DNA of 22,570 nucleotides, from NCBI GenBank assembly GCA_049600855.1, contig JBMYQA010000078.1, positions 1 through 22,570 on the forward strand, written 5' to 3'. The position numbers and the translations under genes are program-made. Source of the DNA: JBMYQA01 sp049600855 (GTDB taxonomy: Bacteria; Bacteroidota; Bacteroidia; Cytophagales; Flammeovirgaceae). Under the pieces are notes generated by a model. It did no database searches, was not told where the DNA came from, and saw nothing but the letters and a program-made list of their open reading frames with translations. Shown in pieces: positions 22,180-22,570 of the stretch (positions are counted from its first letter, which is position 1; the number at the start of each line of letters is the position of its first letter).

Positions 22180-22404
22180 TATTTAGACAAAATATTTTCA
22201 TATAAATTTCCTTTTACCAACACTTTATATTTCACTAGTAAAATTTAACCTACTCGAAACTGCCCATCCCACATCAGCTTTTGTCTTGATATTAACAGAA
22301 TTTATGTATGCTTTTGCCATAAATGTGATCAAATGTAGTGCGTTTTTCTCAAATTTGTCATTGAAATGGTTTGAATCTATTCTTAAGTCTATGCCATCAC
22401 AACT

Positions 22405-22570
22405 ATGCATAAAACACTATTCTCCATTCCCGTACCAGACTTTCTACAAGGTATATTTCCAGCACAAATTACCATCCAAACCTATGGCTTTTTAATTGCT
22501 GTAGGTGCGTTACTCGCTTATCTTTATCTTTCAAGACAACTCAAACAGCGCTATGGAGTCAGTGCTGACC
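22405..22570 (+). CDS. lgt: Prolipoprotein diacylglyceryl transferase, N-terminal part (partial)
   Basis: An open frame starts at ATG 22405 and runs off the window end (55 codons seen). The translation opens MHKTLFSIPVPDFL, then QITIQTYGFLIAVGALLAYLYLS, and LKQRYGV, which fits the N-terminus of Lgt: a Pro-rich start, then a Y-G-F/L-(x)-I-A-x-G membrane helix. Lgt attaches diacylglycerol to the lipobox Cys of prolipoproteins in the inner membrane, so it would process the lipoproteins in this window. An overlapping longer frame (22286-22495) lacks family features. The catalytic part lies beyond the window, so the call rests on the first helix only. Confidence 0.72.
   Translation, partial: MHKTLFSIPVPDFLQGIFPAQITIQTYGFLIAVGALLAYLYLSRQLKQRYGVSAD

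Noticed and set aside
22286..22495. A 69-codon plus-strand frame overlapping the start of lgt
   Set aside because: The Lgt-like frame starting at 22405 has recognisable family sequence; this one does not and overlaps it in another frame.
1..22570. CRISPR arrays, insertion sequences, integrases, restriction or toxin-antitoxin systems
   Set aside because: No regularly spaced repeats, terminal inverted repeats with a transposase, or recognisable defence proteins were found; the Rpn-family piece at 6751-7032 is only a C-terminal fragment.

Overview
The window is about 22.6 kb of AT-rich chromosomal DNA from a member of the Bacteroidota, most likely a Cytophagales-type bacterium. This rests on the gene content (tandem Skp/OmpH chaperones, LytS/LytTR two-component pair, TPR-SpoIIE phosphatase, OmpL47-repeat secreted protein, DUF2855), on Bacteroidota-style promoters (TTTG-N19-TANNTTTG, clearest in front of tRNA-Trp), and on start codons without evident Shine-Dalgarno sequences. 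No genus can be named from the sequence alone. No rRNA, CRISPR array, intact insertion sequence or prophage was seen.

Layout. 1-78 is the tail of an unidentified upstream gene. 214-1855 holds three consecutive exported Skp/OmpH-family periplasmic chaperones and ends at a strong hairpin terminator. 1973-4788 is a compact cluster: a membrane LytS-type histidine kinase, a LytTR response regulator, and an archaemetzincin-type (M54) zinc protease that is probably a lipoprotein, whose GTG start overlaps the regulator stop. 5030-6604 is a stand-alone membrane NapH/NosR-like polyferredoxin. 6751-7235 is a two-gene unit: an isolated C-terminal piece of a PD-(D/E)XK (Rpn/PDDEXK_2) transposase-family protein, coupled by ATGA overlap to a small heavy-metal-associated domain protein. 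A shared hairpin separates it from a convergent SixA-type histidine phosphatase. 8016-9128 is a DUF2855 protein. 9313-12974 pairs a TPR/coiled-coil/membrane/SpoIIE phosphatase with a secreted OmpL47-repeat protein. 13130-14035 is a two-domain universal stress protein. 14104-15845 (minus) carries two lipoproteins, a PsbP-like one and a PhoD-like phosphatase. 15962-17724 (minus) carries a cytoplasmic periplasmic-binding-fold protein (Ca3427-like) and a FrnE-like DsbA-family oxidoreductase. 17956-18948 is D-lactate dehydrogenase.

18960-22179 (minus) is the core tRNA-Trp-secE-nusG-rplK-rplA-rplJ-rplL operon, with a textbook Bacteroidota promoter upstream and a terminator directly after rplL. rpoB and rpoC do not follow rplL, which is unusual. 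A possible internal promoter plus a hairpin sits between rplJ and rplL, and a terminator-like hairpin sits between tRNA-Trp and secE. The window closes with the divergently transcribed beginning of a prolipoprotein diacylglyceryl transferase (lgt).

No gene-free stretch exceeds 300 bases. The longest are 22120-22404 (divergent promoter region), 4789-5029 (an AT palindrome, otherwise nothing clear), 17725-17955 (divergent promoter region, one weak inverted repeat) and 16835-17040 (nothing recognised). I did not find a convincing new defence or mobile system. The best leads are the two-component/archaemetzincin cluster, the Rpn-tail/metal-domain pair, and the rearranged and internally punctuated ribosomal operon.
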